A stretch of 64,000 nt of DNA from Nocardia uniformis NBRC 13702 (GTDB lineage Bacteria; Actinomycetota; Actinomycetes; Mycobacteriales; Mycobacteriaceae), in the NCBI RefSeq assembly GCF_001613345.1, contig NZ_BDCE01000010.1, positions 39,053 through 103,052 of the forward strand. The letters are read 5' to 3'. The notes beneath the pieces are model-generated. The model made no database searches. It was not told the origin of the DNA and worked only from the letters and a program-made list of their open reading frames with translations. This document shows positions 9,232 through 17,383 of the stretch, piece by piece. The position numbers were made by a program, and so were the translations under genes. Numbering within the stretch: position 1 is the stretch's first letter; each line of letters begins with the position of its first letter.

Positions 9232-9707
9232 TGGCCGCCAACGGTTCGGCCACCAACTGGGCCGAGAATCTGGAGAAGCTGGGGCTGACCCTCCCCCCGG
9301 TCACGCCGCCCGTGGCCGCCTACATTCCCGCCACGCGCAGCGGGAACCACGTCTACACCTCCGGCCAGCTGCCGTTCGTGAACGGTGAACTCAGTGCCGT
9401 CGGCAAGGTCGGCGCTGAGGTCAGTGCCGCGGACGGCAAGGAAGCCGCCAAGCTGTGCGCACTCAATGCGCTGGCGGCCGTGCACGACCTGGTCGGTCTC
9501 GACAATGTGGTGCGGATCGTGAAGGTCGTCGGATTCGTCGCTTCCGCACCGGGATTCAATGAGCAGCCGCAGGTCATCAATGGCGCCTCGGAGTTCCTGG
9601 GCGAGGTGTTCGGCGATGCGGGCGTACACGCGCGCTCCGCCGTCGGCGTCTCCGAGCTGCCGAAGAACACCCCCGTCGAGGTGGAACTCATCGCGGAAGT
9701 TCGCTGA
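9231..9707 (+). CDS. RidA-family (YjgF/UK114) protein
   Basis: 158 residues. Typical RidA features are visible: THSGNHVYTSGQ-like strand (SGNHVYTSGQLPFVNGEL) and ARSAVGVSELPKNTPVEVEL at the C-terminus, where the Arg and Glu line the trimer-interface pocket. Canonical RidA deaminates reactive enamine/imine intermediates of PLP enzymes; this member is longer than the 130-residue archetype and belongs to a divergent actinobacterial subgroup, so the substrate is uncertain. It overlaps the preceding gene by 1 nt and is followed after 95 nt by the MBL-fold gene. Confidence 0.9.
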   Translation: MAANGSATNWAENLEKLGLTLPPVTPPVAAYIPATRSGNHVYTSGQLPFVNGELSAVGKVGAEVSAADGKEAAKLCALNALAAVHDLVGLDNVVRIVKVVGFVASAPGFNEQPQVINGASEFLGEVFGDAGVHARSAVGVSELPKNTPVEVELIAEVR

Positions 9708-9802
9708 CCGAAACTGGTTGGCGCACAGTGCAAGCGCGGTGGGTCCTGTGCTGACGTCGTGGAAGGATGGACTCACCGCGCCTCGTGCGTTAGGACGAAA
9801 GT

Positions 9803-10606
9803 ATGACCCTCACCCACCCCGCATATGAGCAGCTGCGCGCGGTCACCCCGTCCGCCTCGGTCCTCTTGGCGGACAACCCGAGTCAGATGACCCTGCAGGG
9901 TACGAATACCTGGATTCTGCGTGCGCCCGGCAGCTCCGAGTACGTGGTGATCGATCCGGGTCCGAAGGATCGCAAGCACAGCGCGGCCATCGCGCGCGAG
10001 ACCGGCGGGAAGATCGCGCTCACGCTGATCACCCACCAGCACGCCGACCACACCGGCGGTATCGACCGTCTGGTCGCGCTCACCGGCACCCCCGTGCGTG
10101 CCGTGAAATCCGAATTCCTGCGCGGCGACGGTACGGCGCTCGTCGGCGGTGAGGTCATCGAGGCCGCTGGAATCCGCCTCACCGTCCTCGCCACCCCCGG
10201 CCATACCGAAGATTCGGTGAGCTTCCTGCTGGACGGCCCGGACGATGCCGCCCTGCTGACCGGTGACACGGTCCTCGGCAGCGGCACCACCGTCCTGGAA
10301 TCGCGCGACGGCGCGCTCGCCGACTATTTGGCTTCCCTGAATAATCTGATCGCGGTCGCGCCCGGGCGTGTCCTGCTGCCCGCGCACGGCCCGGAGCACC
10401 GCGACGCCGAACCGGTGATCCGCTACTACCTCGCACACCGCGAGGAACGTCTCCAACAGGTCCGTGACGCATTGGTGAAGCTGGGGCCCAACGCCAAGGC
10501 CCTACAGATCGTGGCGATGGTCTACGCCGATGTCGACAAGCGCCTCTGGCCCGCCGCGCGCAGCTCGGTGCAGGCCCAGCTGGCCTATATCCGTTCGCAC
10601 GGATAG
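9803..10606 (+). CDS. Metallo-beta-lactamase-fold hydrolase
   Basis: 267 residues with ATG at 9803 preceded by GGACGAAAG. The metal-binding motif THQHADHTGG is followed by further ligand positions at TPGHTEDS, TGDTVLG and PAHGPEHR, the order expected for a dinuclear-zinc hydrolase of the glyoxalase II/LACTB2 branch. The C-terminal region (KLGPNAKALQIVAMVYADVD) resembles the LACTB2-type winged helix. Substrate unknown: thioester hydrolase and nuclease activity are both possible. It corresponds to M. tuberculosis Rv3677c and ends at a hairpin terminator shared with crp. Confidence 0.88.
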   Translation: MTLTHPAYEQLRAVTPSASVLLADNPSQMTLQGTNTWILRAPGSSEYVVIDPGPKDRKHSAAIARETGGKIALTLITHQHADHTGGIDRLVALTGTPVRAVKSEFLRGDGTALVGGEVIEAAGIRLTVLATPGHTEDSVSFLLDGPDDAALLTGDTVLGSGTTVLESRDGALADYLASLNNLIAVAPGRVLLPAHGPEHRDAEPVIRYYLAHREERLQQVRDALVKLGPNAKALQIVAMVYADVDKRLWPAARSSVQAQLAYIRSHG

Positions 10607-10652
10607 GGCACTCGGGTCCACAACGGACAATTCGGACAAGCTGTGGACGCAC

Positions 10653-10696
10653 GTAGGGACCGGGGCGTCACCCTGAGGTGGCGACCCGGTCCCTAC
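10653..10696. terminator. Bidirectional hairpin between MBL-fold gene and crp
   Basis: A 20-bp stem with two mismatches pairs GTAGGGACCGGGGCGTCACC with GGTGGCGACCCGGTCCCTAC around a 4-nt loop, between two convergent genes. The following U-tract is weak. Confidence 0.75.
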
Positions 10697-10714
10697 GAGT
10701 CTCTGTTCCCTGGT

Positions 10715-11389
10715 CTAGCGAGCTCGGCGCGCGAGGCGCTCCGAGTCGGAGATCAGTACGCTCTTGCCTTCCAGTCGCAACCAACCGCGATGCGCGAAGT
10801 CGGCCAGGGCCTTGTTCACGGTTTCACGGGAGGCGCCGACCAGCTGGGCGATCTCCTCCTGGGTCAGGTCGTGGGTCACGCGCAGCGCGCCCGCTTCCTG
10901 AGTGCCGAAACGCTGTGCGAGCTGCAGCAGCGCCTTGGCCACACGACCCGGAACATCGGTGAAGATGAGGTCGGCCAGGTTGTTGTTGGTACGGCGCAGG
11001 CGGCGGGCGAGGACGCGCAGCAACTGCTCCGCGATCTCCGGCCGCTGATCAATCCACGACTTCAGCGCATCGCGATCCATCGTGACCGCGCGGACCTCGG
11101 TGACGGTGGTAGCCGTCGAGGTACGCGGACCCGGGTCGAAGATCGACAGTTCACCGAACATGTCCGACGGACCCATGATGGTCAGCAGGTTCTCGCGGCC
11201 GTCCGGAGACCGCCGCCCAATCTTCACCTTGCCGGACGTGATGATGAACAACCGATCGCCGGGCTCACCTTCATTGAAGATGACATGCCCACGTGGAAAG
11301 TCCACGGGCTGAAGTTGTTTGGCAAGAGCGGCCACCGCGGTGGGCTCTACGCCTTGGAAGATGCCTGCTCTGGCGAGGGCCTCGTCCAC
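10715..11389 (-). CDS. crp: Global transcription regulator Crp/GlxR (cAMP receptor protein family)
   Basis: 224 residues, almost identical in sequence features to mycobacterial Crp (Rv3676). The cyclic-nucleotide-binding domain occupies about 1-115, with the phosphate-binding cassette [16 protein letters not shown] long dimerisation helix ([18 protein letters not shown]) leads to the winged helix-turn-helix DNA-binding domain, with recognition helix [13 protein letters not shown]. It binds TGTGA-N6-TCACA sites and controls carbon metabolism, respiration and stress genes. Candidate sites in this window lie at 6124, 20819, 28075 and 59021. It is monocistronic, with its promoter in 11390-11619. 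Confidence 0.97.
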   Translation of the reverse strand: MDEALARAGIFQGVEPTAVAALAKQLQPVDFPRGHVIFNEGEPGDRLFIITSGKVKIGRRSPDGRENLLTIMGPSDMFGELSIFDPGPRTSTATTVTEVRAVTMDRDALKSWIDQRPEIAEQLLRVLARRLRRTNNNLADLIFTDVPGRVAKALLQLAQRFGTQEAGALRVTHDLTQEEIAQLVGASRETVNKALADFAHRGWLRLEGKSVLISDSERLARRAR

Positions 11390-11619
11390 GAATGTGCTCC
11401 TTATGGGAAATGGCTCTGTCCTGGACCGAAGCGCTTCGGCCGACAGTGCAGTCTACTTTGCAATATGTCCGGGTAGTGATAGACACCACGTGCCGCGCTC
11501 ATTCTCCGACACGCGGAGCCCGTTTTCACGACACGCACTGCACATACTCGCGACACGCGGAACACTCACGTTAGCCGCTGCTACCGGCCTGGATATATTG
11601 CCCCAACTGACTCCAGCGG

Positions 11620-11862
11620 TCAGCTGGCTTGCGCGACATCCATCGCGTCACTACTAGTACGGCGTCGGCGAGTCCGCGCGGCAGCTGCCGGCAGACCCAA
11701 CTTGGTCATGTCACTGACCTCTGCGTTCGTCGCTCGATCGAGGTACTGCTGGACCTCTTCGTCGGGTTCGAGGAGCTTGCGGAGCCGATTCTCGACCCTT
11801 TCCATCACCAGCGCGAACAGCATCAACGCCACTGGGAAGAGCACCACAGCGAGTCCTTGCAT
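11620..11862 (-). CDS. Small membrane protein next to nth (Rv3675-like position)
   Basis: 80 residues from ATG 11862. One N-terminal transmembrane helix (MQGLAVVLFPVALMLFALVM) is followed by a basic/acidic amphipathic segment (ENRLRKLLEPDEEVQQYLDRA) and an Arg-rich tail (ARTRRRR). It corresponds by position to the small membrane protein between crp and nth in mycobacteria. The frame is open upstream to 12258, but that part is antisense to nth. No strong ribosome binding site is seen. Function unknown. Confidence 0.65.
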   Translation of the reverse strand: MQGLAVVLFPVALMLFALVMERVENRLRKLLEPDEEVQQYLDRATNAEVSDMTKLGLPAAAARTRRRRTSSDAMDVAQAS

Positions 11863-11953
11863 ACGCAGCAGTAAACACGGCGAAGGTCTCAGATGGAACA
11901 CGGCGGGTCCGCAGCCCGGTTGTCGAGCCGGGCTGGTTCCGTAAGGTGGACGG

Positions 11954-12811
11954 GTGCGTGTCTCTGAGTCCGGCGCGACCGCGAAACGGTCCGCAGCTAC
12001 CGCCGTGCCCACGGCAGGCGATGCCGCGCAGGCGCAATCATCCACCGATAGCGGAGTGCGGATACGGCCGCTGAAGGCGAACCCGCGCCGCAATGAGACC
12101 CGCACCGGCCTGGTCCGGCGGGCCCGGCGGATGTATCGGGAACTCACCGTTGCCTTTCCGGGCGCGCACTGCGAACTCGACTTCACGACACCGCTCGAAT
12201 TGGCAGTCGCCACAATCCTTTCCGCGCAATGCACCGATGTGCGGGTGAACCTGACCACCCCGGCGCTGTTCGCGAAATATCGCGACGCCCGCGCCTACGC
12301 CGAAGCCGATCGGACCGAGCTGGAGGAGTACATCCGGCCCACCGGCTTCTACCGCAACAAGACCAGTTCGCTGATCGGGTTGGGGCAGGCGCTCATGGAG
12401 CGCTACGACGGCGAACTTCCGGACAATCTCGCCGAACTGGTGCAGTTGCCCGGGATCGGTCGCAAGACCGCCAATGTCATTCTCGGCAACGCCTTCGGTG
12501 TGCCCGGTATCACTGTGGACACCCACTTCGGGCGGCTGGTGCAGCGCTGGAAATGGACCGCCGAAGAGGATCCGGTCAAGATCGAACATGCCGTCGGCGC
12601 GCTCATCGAGCGCAAGGACTGGACCATGCTGTCGCATCGCGTGATCTTCCACGGCCGTCGCGTATGCCATTCCCGCAAACCCGCGTGCGGAGCGTGCGTA
12701 CTGGCCAAGGATTGCCCGTCCTACGGAATCGGACCCACCGATCCCGCCACCGCCGCGGCCCTGGTGAAGGGTCCGGAGACCGAGCATCTGCTCGAGTTGG
12801 TGGGGCTGTGA
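11954..12811 (+). CDS. nth: Endonuclease III (DNA glycosylase/AP lyase)
   Basis: 285 residues from a GTG at 11954 with AAGGTGG upstream. The first 50 residues are a low-complexity extension; a GTG at 12056 would give a length nearer the family norm. The helix-hairpin-helix [11 protein letters not shown] carries the catalytic Lys171, TVDTHF carries Asp189, and the [4Fe-4S] cluster ligands are Cys238, Cys245, Cys248 and Cys254 (C-X6-C-X2-C-X5-C). It removes oxidised pyrimidines and nicks AP sites. It is the first gene of a four-gene operon in which every junction overlaps by 4 nt. Confidence 0.95.
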   Translation: MRVSESGATAKRSAATAVPTAGDAAQAQSSTDSGVRIRPLKANPRRNETRTGLVRRARRMYRELTVAFPGAHCELDFTTPLELAVATILSAQCTDVRVNLTTPALFAKYRDARAYAEADRTELEEYIRPTGFYRNKTSSLIGLGQALMERYDGELPDNLAELVQLPGIGRKTANVILGNAFGVPGITVDTHFGRLVQRWKWTAEEDPVKIEHAVGALIERKDWTMLSHRVIFHGRRVCHSRKPACGACVLAKDCPSYGIGPTDPATAAALVKGPETEHLLELVGL

Positions 12812-13476
12812 CCGCGGAAATCCGCACGGGTACCTGGTGGCGGTGGGTGCTGCTGGCTGTCATCGTGGTTGTCGCGTCGGGTGTCGCGGTATGGGGTGTG
12901 TTCGGCGAGGACTCGGACGGCAATACCGCCGAAGGTACGAAAACGCGGCCGGTTCCGGCTGTTTCGGACCAGCAGCGGGCCGCTGCCGCGCTGGCCGCGT
13001 GCCCGCAGCCGAGCGGCGCGGGCGATGTCGACAGCGGCACGACCCGCGACAGCCCGCTGCGCGGCATTACCGTCGACTGCCTGGCCGACGGCCGGTCCGT
13101 GGATCTGGCCGCCGCGCTCGCCGGAAAGCCCGCACTGCTCAATCTGTGGGCCTACTGGTGTGGGCCGTGCGCCGAGGAACTGCCGCTGCTGCAAGACTTT
13201 TCCGACCGGGCCGGTGACGCGCTGACGGTGCTGACCGTGCACAGTGATCCGGAGGCGGCGAAGGCGCTCGCCCGGCTCGCCGGTCTCGATGTGCACCTGC
13301 CCGGTGTGCAGGACGCGGAAGCCAGCATCCGGACCGCCGTCGGCGCACCCGCGGTGCTGCCGATCACGGTGCTGCTGCGCGCGGACGCGACGGTGGCGAA
13401 GGTGGTGGTGCGGGCCTTCACGAGCGTCGACGACATCGCCGCCACCGTGGACGCCGAACTCGGAGTGAAGGCATGA
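12808..13476 (+). CDS. Membrane-anchored TlpA/ResA-like thioredoxin
   Basis: 222 residues from the GTG at 12808, which overlaps the nth stop (GTGA). One N-terminal transmembrane helix (about 10-30) places the rest outside the membrane. The thioredoxin fold contains the active-site motif WCGPC (Cys118, Cys121) in [15 protein letters not shown] and a cis-Pro segment (VLPITVLLR). Two more cysteines (65 and 91) precede the active site. It probably reduces or isomerises disulfides in the cell envelope, possibly those of neighbouring MarP, which carries a disulfide (inference). It corresponds to Rv3673c. Confidence 0.92.
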   Translation: MTAEIRTGTWWRWVLLAVIVVVASGVAVWGVFGEDSDGNTAEGTKTRPVPAVSDQQRAAAALAACPQPSGAGDVDSGTTRDSPLRGITVDCLADGRSVDLAAALAGKPALLNLWAYWCGPCAEELPLLQDFSDRAGDALTVLTVHSDPEAAKALARLAGLDVHLPGVQDAEASIRTAVGAPAVLPITVLLRADATVAKVVVRAFTSVDDIAATVDAELGVKA

Positions 13477-14213
13477 GATACGAGATTTCCACCGACGAGA
13501 TTCCGTCGTGGCTGCGCGCGGTGACCGAGCACGATCCGGCCGATCCGACCGGCGTCAACCCGGTACTGCGGCGCACGGTCGTGCGCACGGCGGTGCGCAA
13601 GGTCGCCAATGCCACCGGACGGACCCGCGACGCGGCCGTACTGGTGCTGTTCGGCGGGGCCCAGGAGGCCGATCCCAACACCCTCGGCGGCCTGCCCGAT
13701 GACGCGAACGTGCTGCTCACCCAGCGGGCCGCGACCCTGCGCCAACACAGCGGGCAGGTCGCGTTCCCCGGCGGCGCGGTCGATCCGGGTGATGACGGAC
13801 CGATCTTCACCGCGCTGCGTGAGGCCGAAGAGGAGACCGGGCTCGATCCGGCCAGCGTGCAGCCGCTGTCGCTACTACCCAAGATCTTCGTGCCGCCGTC
13901 CGGATTCGATGTGACACCGGTCGTCGGTTATTGGCGCACGCCCGGCGAGGTCGGCGTGGTGAGTGAGCAGGAGGCCACCCGGGTGGCGCGCGTACCGCTC
14001 GCCGACCTGCTCGACCCGGCCAATCGATTCGTGGTCCGGCATCCGCTCGGATATATGGGTCCGGCGTTCGCGGTGGACGGCATGCTGGTGTGGGGTTTCA
14101 CCGCGGGCGTGCTCGCCGGACTACTAGCGGTATCGGGGTGGGAAAAGGAATGGGACTATCACGACGTGCGTGATCTGCAGGCCTCATTGGCCGCGGTAGG
14201 GATGACATTATGA
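13473..14213 (+). CDS. Nudix hydrolase, CoA pyrophosphatase type
   Basis: 246 residues; ATGA overlap with the preceding stop. The Nudix box runs from about residue 100, with REAEEETGL as its core. Just upstream is the extra motif typical of CoA-cleaving members (LLTQRAATLRQHSGQ, then FPGG), so the likely reaction is cleavage of CoA to 3',5'-ADP and phosphopantetheine. The C-terminal PLADLLDPANRF region matches this family too. It corresponds to Rv3672c, in the nth-thioredoxin-Nudix-marP operon. Confidence 0.92.
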   Translation: MRYEISTDEIPSWLRAVTEHDPADPTGVNPVLRRTVVRTAVRKVANATGRTRDAAVLVLFGGAQEADPNTLGGLPDDANVLLTQRAATLRQHSGQVAFPGGAVDPGDDGPIFTALREAEEETGLDPASVQPLSLLPKIFVPPSGFDVTPVVGYWRTPGEVGVVSEQEATRVARVPLADLLDPANRFVVRHPLGYMGPAFAVDGMLVWGFTAGVLAGLLAVSGWEKEWDYHDVRDLQASLAAVGMTL

Positions 14214-15403
14214 CCTCTTCGGCCTGGCTCGACCTCGGCGTCGTGATCATCGCGCTGCTGGCCGCCTCCTCCGGGTGGCGGCAGGGCGCGGTCGCGTCGG
14301 CGCTCGCCTTCCTGGGCGTGGTGCTGGGCGCGGTGGCCGGAATTCTGATCGCACCGCACATCCTCATTCACCTGAGCGAGGGCCGCAGCCGCGTACTGGT
14401 GGGCGTGCTGCTCATTGTGGCGCTGGTGATCGTCGGTGAGATCGCGGGCATGGTGCTGGGCCGGGCGGCGCGCAGCGGTATGCGCGATCCGTTCATGCGC
14501 AGTGTGGACAGCGTGGTCGGCGCGGGTCTGCAGATGGTCGCGGTGCTGGCCACCGCGTGGCTGCTGGCGCTACCGCTGGCCAGCTCATCGCAGCCGGGTA
14601 TCGCGGCGGCCGTACAGAATTCGCGGGTGCTCGCCGAGGTCAACAAGCTCGCGCCGGACTGGCTGCGGCAGTTGCCCAATGAGTTCTCCAATCTGCTCAA
14701 TACCTCCGGGCTGCCGGATGTCATCGGACCGTTCGGCCGGGTGCCGGTCGCGGCCGTGGAACCGCCCGATCCGAGCGTGCTGCAACTGCCGGTCGCGCAG
14801 CAGCTCCAGCACAGTGTGCTGCGCATCAAGGGCGTAGCGCCGAGTTGCCAACGCGCCCTGGAGGGTTCGGGCTTCGTGGTCGCGCCCGAACGCATCATGA
14901 CCAATGCGCACGTGGTGGCGGGCACCACCAGCGTCACCGTCGACACCGCGCGCGGGCCGCTCAGCGCGTCCGTGGTGCTGTTCGACCCGTCCAAGGACAT
15001 CGCGGTCCTCGCGGTGCCCGGACTGGTCGCGCCGGTGATCCCGCTGGCCCCGCAGGCGGCCGGTGCGGGCGAGAACTCCATCGTGCTCGGCTATCCGGGC
15101 GGCGGCGCGTACGCCGCCAGCGCGGCGCGTGTCCGCGAAACCCTGGATCTGAAGGGCCCCAACATCTATCGCAACGGCAATGTCCAACGCGAGGTGTACA
15201 CGGTCCGCGGCCTGGTCCGCGCGGGTAACTCCGGCGGCCCCCTGGTCGACACCGACGGCCAGGTCCTCGGCGTGGTCTTCGGCGCCGCCGTCACCGATGA
15301 GGACACCGGGTACGTGCTCACCCTGAACGAGGTCCGCACGGAGCTCGACGCGGCCCCGAACGTGAACGCACCTGTGCCGACGGGTGACTGTGTGCTGAGC
15401 TAG
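14210..15403 (+). CDS. marP: Membrane serine protease MarP (acid-resistance periplasmic protease)
   Basis: 397 residues; ATGA overlap with the Nudix gene. Four transmembrane helices in the first 125 residues form a CvpA-like domain, followed by an extracytoplasmic trypsin-like domain. The catalytic triad is His234 (TNAHVV), Asp263 (SKDIAVL) and Ser341 (GNSGGP). Cys213 and Cys394 match the stabilising disulfide known in mycobacterial MarP. MarP is required for pH homeostasis and cleaves a peptidoglycan hydrolase in mycobacteria (family knowledge). It is the last gene of the operon and is followed by a terminator hairpin. Confidence 0.95.
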   Translation: MTSSAWLDLGVVIIALLAASSGWRQGAVASALAFLGVVLGAVAGILIAPHILIHLSEGRSRVLVGVLLIVALVIVGEIAGMVLGRAARSGMRDPFMRSVDSVVGAGLQMVAVLATAWLLALPLASSSQPGIAAAVQNSRVLAEVNKLAPDWLRQLPNEFSNLLNTSGLPDVIGPFGRVPVAAVEPPDPSVLQLPVAQQLQHSVLRIKGVAPSCQRALEGSGFVVAPERIMTNAHVVAGTTSVTVDTARGPLSASVVLFDPSKDIAVLAVPGLVAPVIPLAPQAAGAGENSIVLGYPGGGAYAASAARVRETLDLKGPNIYRNGNVQREVYTVRGLVRAGNSGGPLVDTDGQVLGVVFGAAVTDEDTGYVLTLNEVRTELDAAPNVNAPVPTGDCVLS

Positions 15404-15448
15404 GCGACTGCGTACTCGAGCTAGGCGACTGCGCAATGACCTGAGCCT

Positions 15449-15479
15449 CGTTATGGCCGGAATCCGACCGGCCATAACG
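15449..15479 (+). terminator. Terminator hairpin after marP operon
   Basis: A perfect 12-bp stem, CGTTATGGCCGG with CCGGCCATAACG, around a 7-nt loop, 46 nt beyond the marP stop. No U-tract follows, as is common in actinobacteria. Confidence 0.65.
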
Positions 15480-15554
15480 GGGTGGCCCCGCCCTCGCACG
15501 GGACCCGAATCACCATCATCGCCACCAGCTTCGTTCGGGCGTGCGTACCAGCTT

Positions 15555-15642
15555 CGTCATTCCGGCGTGCTTTTGGCCGGAATCCACAGGTTGTCGAAGT
15601 GCTGCGGGTGTGGATCCCCGCCAAGAGCGCACCTGGATGACG
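15555..15642. repeat. Dispersed palindromic element, copy 2 (full length)
   Basis: The left arm CGTCATTCCGGCGTGC then TTTTGGCCGGAATCCAC pairs, with mismatches, with the right arm TGTGGATCCCCGCCAAGAG then CGCACCTGGATGACG. Total about 88 nt with a 22-nt loop. Same family as six other copies in this window. Confidence 0.75.
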
Positions 15643-15682
15643 GGGGCGCAGGAGCGTGCCGGGATACCAGGAGCGCTGCTGG

Positions 15683-15733
15683 GCATGACGGCATGCCGGG
15701 CATGACGGGCATGACGGCATGACGGCATGACGG
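15683..15733. repeat. Short tandem repeat (GCATGACG type)
   Basis: Five near-copies of GCATGACGG lie head to tail, one altered to GCATGCCGG. It lies in the marP-ephE gap beside a palindromic element. No coding sense. Confidence 0.7.
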
Positions 15734-15836
15734 GGCGCAGGGTATGCCGGGGTATCAGGAGCGCTGCCGGCATGCGGGAGCCGCCATCCGCCAAGGGGTT
15801 TCAGGGGCGCAGCCCCTGAGAGCCACGAGAGTTGTC

Positions 15837-16790
15837 CTACTCCAGGAGTTTCGCGATCTCCGCGGTAACCGCCTCCGGGTTCTCCTGGTGCGCGAAGTGC
15901 CCCGCATCCGGAATCCCCACCATGCGCCGGTTCGGCGACAGGTCGTGTCCGCGCAGGACGGTTCCGGTGCGGATGTAGTGGTCGCGGTCGCCGTGCAGCG
16001 TCAGCACCGGAATGCGCACGGCCTCGCGCATGGCGGACATGAAGCGCTTACCGTCCGGCCGCCACTGGCTGCGGAAGGCCCAACGCTGGTATTCCAGCGC
16101 GCAGTGCGCCGCTCCCGGAATCCGGATGGCGGTTCGCATCCGCTGCGCGGTCTCGGCGAATTCGGGTGTATGCGACCAGCCTTCGCTCACCCGTTGCCGC
16201 AGCAGGCGCTCGATCTCCGCGCCGTCGGCGGTGGTCAACCGGTGCTCGGGGTAGCGGGGGAGTTGGTAGCGCAGGAAGTTCGGCAGCCAGGTCTTGCGCT
16301 GGCGACCGTCGCGCAGCACGGCGCTCTTCAAGGCCACCGGGTGCGGGGAGCTGACCAGTGCGATGGAGCGGACCAGTCGCGGGTGCAGGACGGCCGTTGC
16401 CCAGCACACCAGTCCGCCCTCGGCGTGTCCGACCAGCGTGGCCTCGGTGTGCCCGAGTGCGCGGATCAGGCCCGCCACATCGCCGGCGAGGGTCCAGCCG
16501 TCGTAGCCGCGCGGCGGTTTATCGCTATCGCCGTAACCGCGCAGATCCACCGCCACGGCCCGGAATCCGCGCTCGGTGAGTCCGGTCAGCTGATGCCGCC
16601 ACGACCACCAGAAATCGCCGAATCCGTGCAGTAGCACCACCAGTGGCGCATCGGGATCCCCGGGGGCGATCCCCGGGGTCGGCACCGCCTCGACCACATG
16701 GAAGCGAATGCCGTTGGCATGTACATCCCGATGGGTCCAGGGGCCCTCATAGCGGACGCTGGACGGATCCGGAAGCGAGTTCGACGACAC
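15837..16790 (-). CDS. ephE: Alpha/beta hydrolase, EphE-like, with Ala at the nucleophile position
   Basis: 317 residues from a GTG at 16790; a TACGCT box 8 nt upstream suggests a leaderless transcript. The fold is clear: HGFGDFWWSWRHQL oxyanion loop, VDLRGYGDSDKPP strand, and a C-terminal DAGHFAHQENP with the catalytic-type His298; an acid is available in HGDRDHY. The nucleophile elbow, however, reads GHAEGG (121-126), so the residue in the Asp/Ser position is Ala123 and the next is Glu124. The protein corresponds by position to M. tuberculosis EphE (Rv3670), usually called an epoxide hydrolase. Without a nucleophile at 123, that activity is doubtful. It overlaps no neighbour and is transcribed with or after the holin-fold gene. 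Confidence 0.85.
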   Translation of the reverse strand: MSSNSLPDPSSVRYEGPWTHRDVHANGIRFHVVEAVPTPGIAPGDPDAPLVVLLHGFGDFWWSWRHQLTGLTERGFRAVAVDLRGYGDSDKPPRGYDGWTLAGDVAGLIRALGHTEATLVGHAEGGLVCWATAVLHPRLVRSIALVSSPHPVALKSAVLRDGRQRKTWLPNFLRYQLPRYPEHRLTTADGAEIERLLRQRVSEGWSHTPEFAETAQRMRTAIRIPGAAHCALEYQRWAFRSQWRPDGKRFMSAMREAVRIPVLTLHGDRDHYIRTGTVLRGHDLSPNRRMVGIPDAGHFAHQENPEAVTAEIAKLLE

Positions 16791-16813
16791 GCCGTCGAAG
16801 CGTACTGGAAGAA

Positions 16814-17326
16814 CTAGCCGCGATACTTGTCGAGCTGGGGCGACGCGCCCGCCTCATGTGCGCCCGGCGCACCGAAACCGCTGGGCAGCACCGTCTTCGC
16901 CTCCTTGAGCGATTCGATGGTCTTCTCCGGCGCGCGCAGCTTCTTCACCTTCAGATAGCCCAGCCCAGCGAGCGCAAGTACCGCGACGATCATCAGACCG
17001 AACACGGTGAGGAACGCTCCCCAGCGCGCCATCCACTTATCCAGCAGTTCAGCCAGGAAGAAGAAAAAGAAGAACGAGCTGTACAGCAGAACCACCAGGG
17101 CCAGGATGAAGAAGATACTGCCCTGCAGCCCCTTCTTGATCTCGCCGGTGACCTCCGCCTTGGCGAGTTCCACCTCGGCCCGGACCAGCGTCGACATCTG
17201 CTCGGTGGCATCGCGGACCAGGCCGCCGATGCTCTCCCCGCGATTGTCGGCCTCGGACAGCGGAATCGAGGTGAGGGTGCGGGAGTGGCGCCCGTCCTGC
17301 CCGTTACCGCCCTGTGTGAAGCTCAA
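16814..17326 (-). CDS. Phage-holin-fold (DUF1469-type) membrane protein
   Basis: 170 residues from a TTG start at 17326, supported by GAGAAGGG 8 nt upstream. An amphipathic N-terminal part (GGLVRDATEQMSTLVRAEVELAKAE, given in pieces: LVRAEVELAK is the signature) precedes two transmembrane helices (about 72-97 and 102-125, the first unusually Phe-rich) and a basic cytoplasmic tail. This is the actinobacterial holin-superfamily III/DUF1469 pattern; it is a housekeeping membrane protein and not a phage gene. It corresponds to Rv3669. Function unknown; possibly membrane organisation. Confidence 0.85.
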   Translation of the reverse strand: MSFTQGGNGQDGRHSRTLTSIPLSEADNRGESIGGLVRDATEQMSTLVRAEVELAKAEVTGEIKKGLQGSIFFILALVVLLYSSFFFFFFLAELLDKWMARWGAFLTVFGLMIVAVLALAGLGYLKVKKLRAPEKTIESLKEAKTVLPSGFGAPGAHEAGASPQLDKYRG

Positions 17327-17383
17327 TTGCTCGACCCTTCTCCGTGTCTGCGAATCGACCCAGCCCGGTGCTGCCCCGGTCGG

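Larger units (their letters stand above)
15404..15836. other. 433-nt gap after marP: terminator, palindromic repeat and short tandem repeats
   Basis: No gene is seen. The gap starts with a duplicated GAGCTAGGCGACTGCG (15397 and 15417), then the marP terminator (15449-15479), a long copy of the dispersed palindrome (15555-15642) and a GCATGACG-type tandem array (15683-15733). The array is flanked by two imperfect copies of a GCCGGG-TACCAGGAGCGCTG segment (about 15657 and 15745). Confidence 0.7.

Noticed and set aside
16814..17326. Phage holin as a sign of a prophage
   Set aside because: No other phage gene is near, and this protein belongs to the conserved chromosomal order next to the ephE-like gene.
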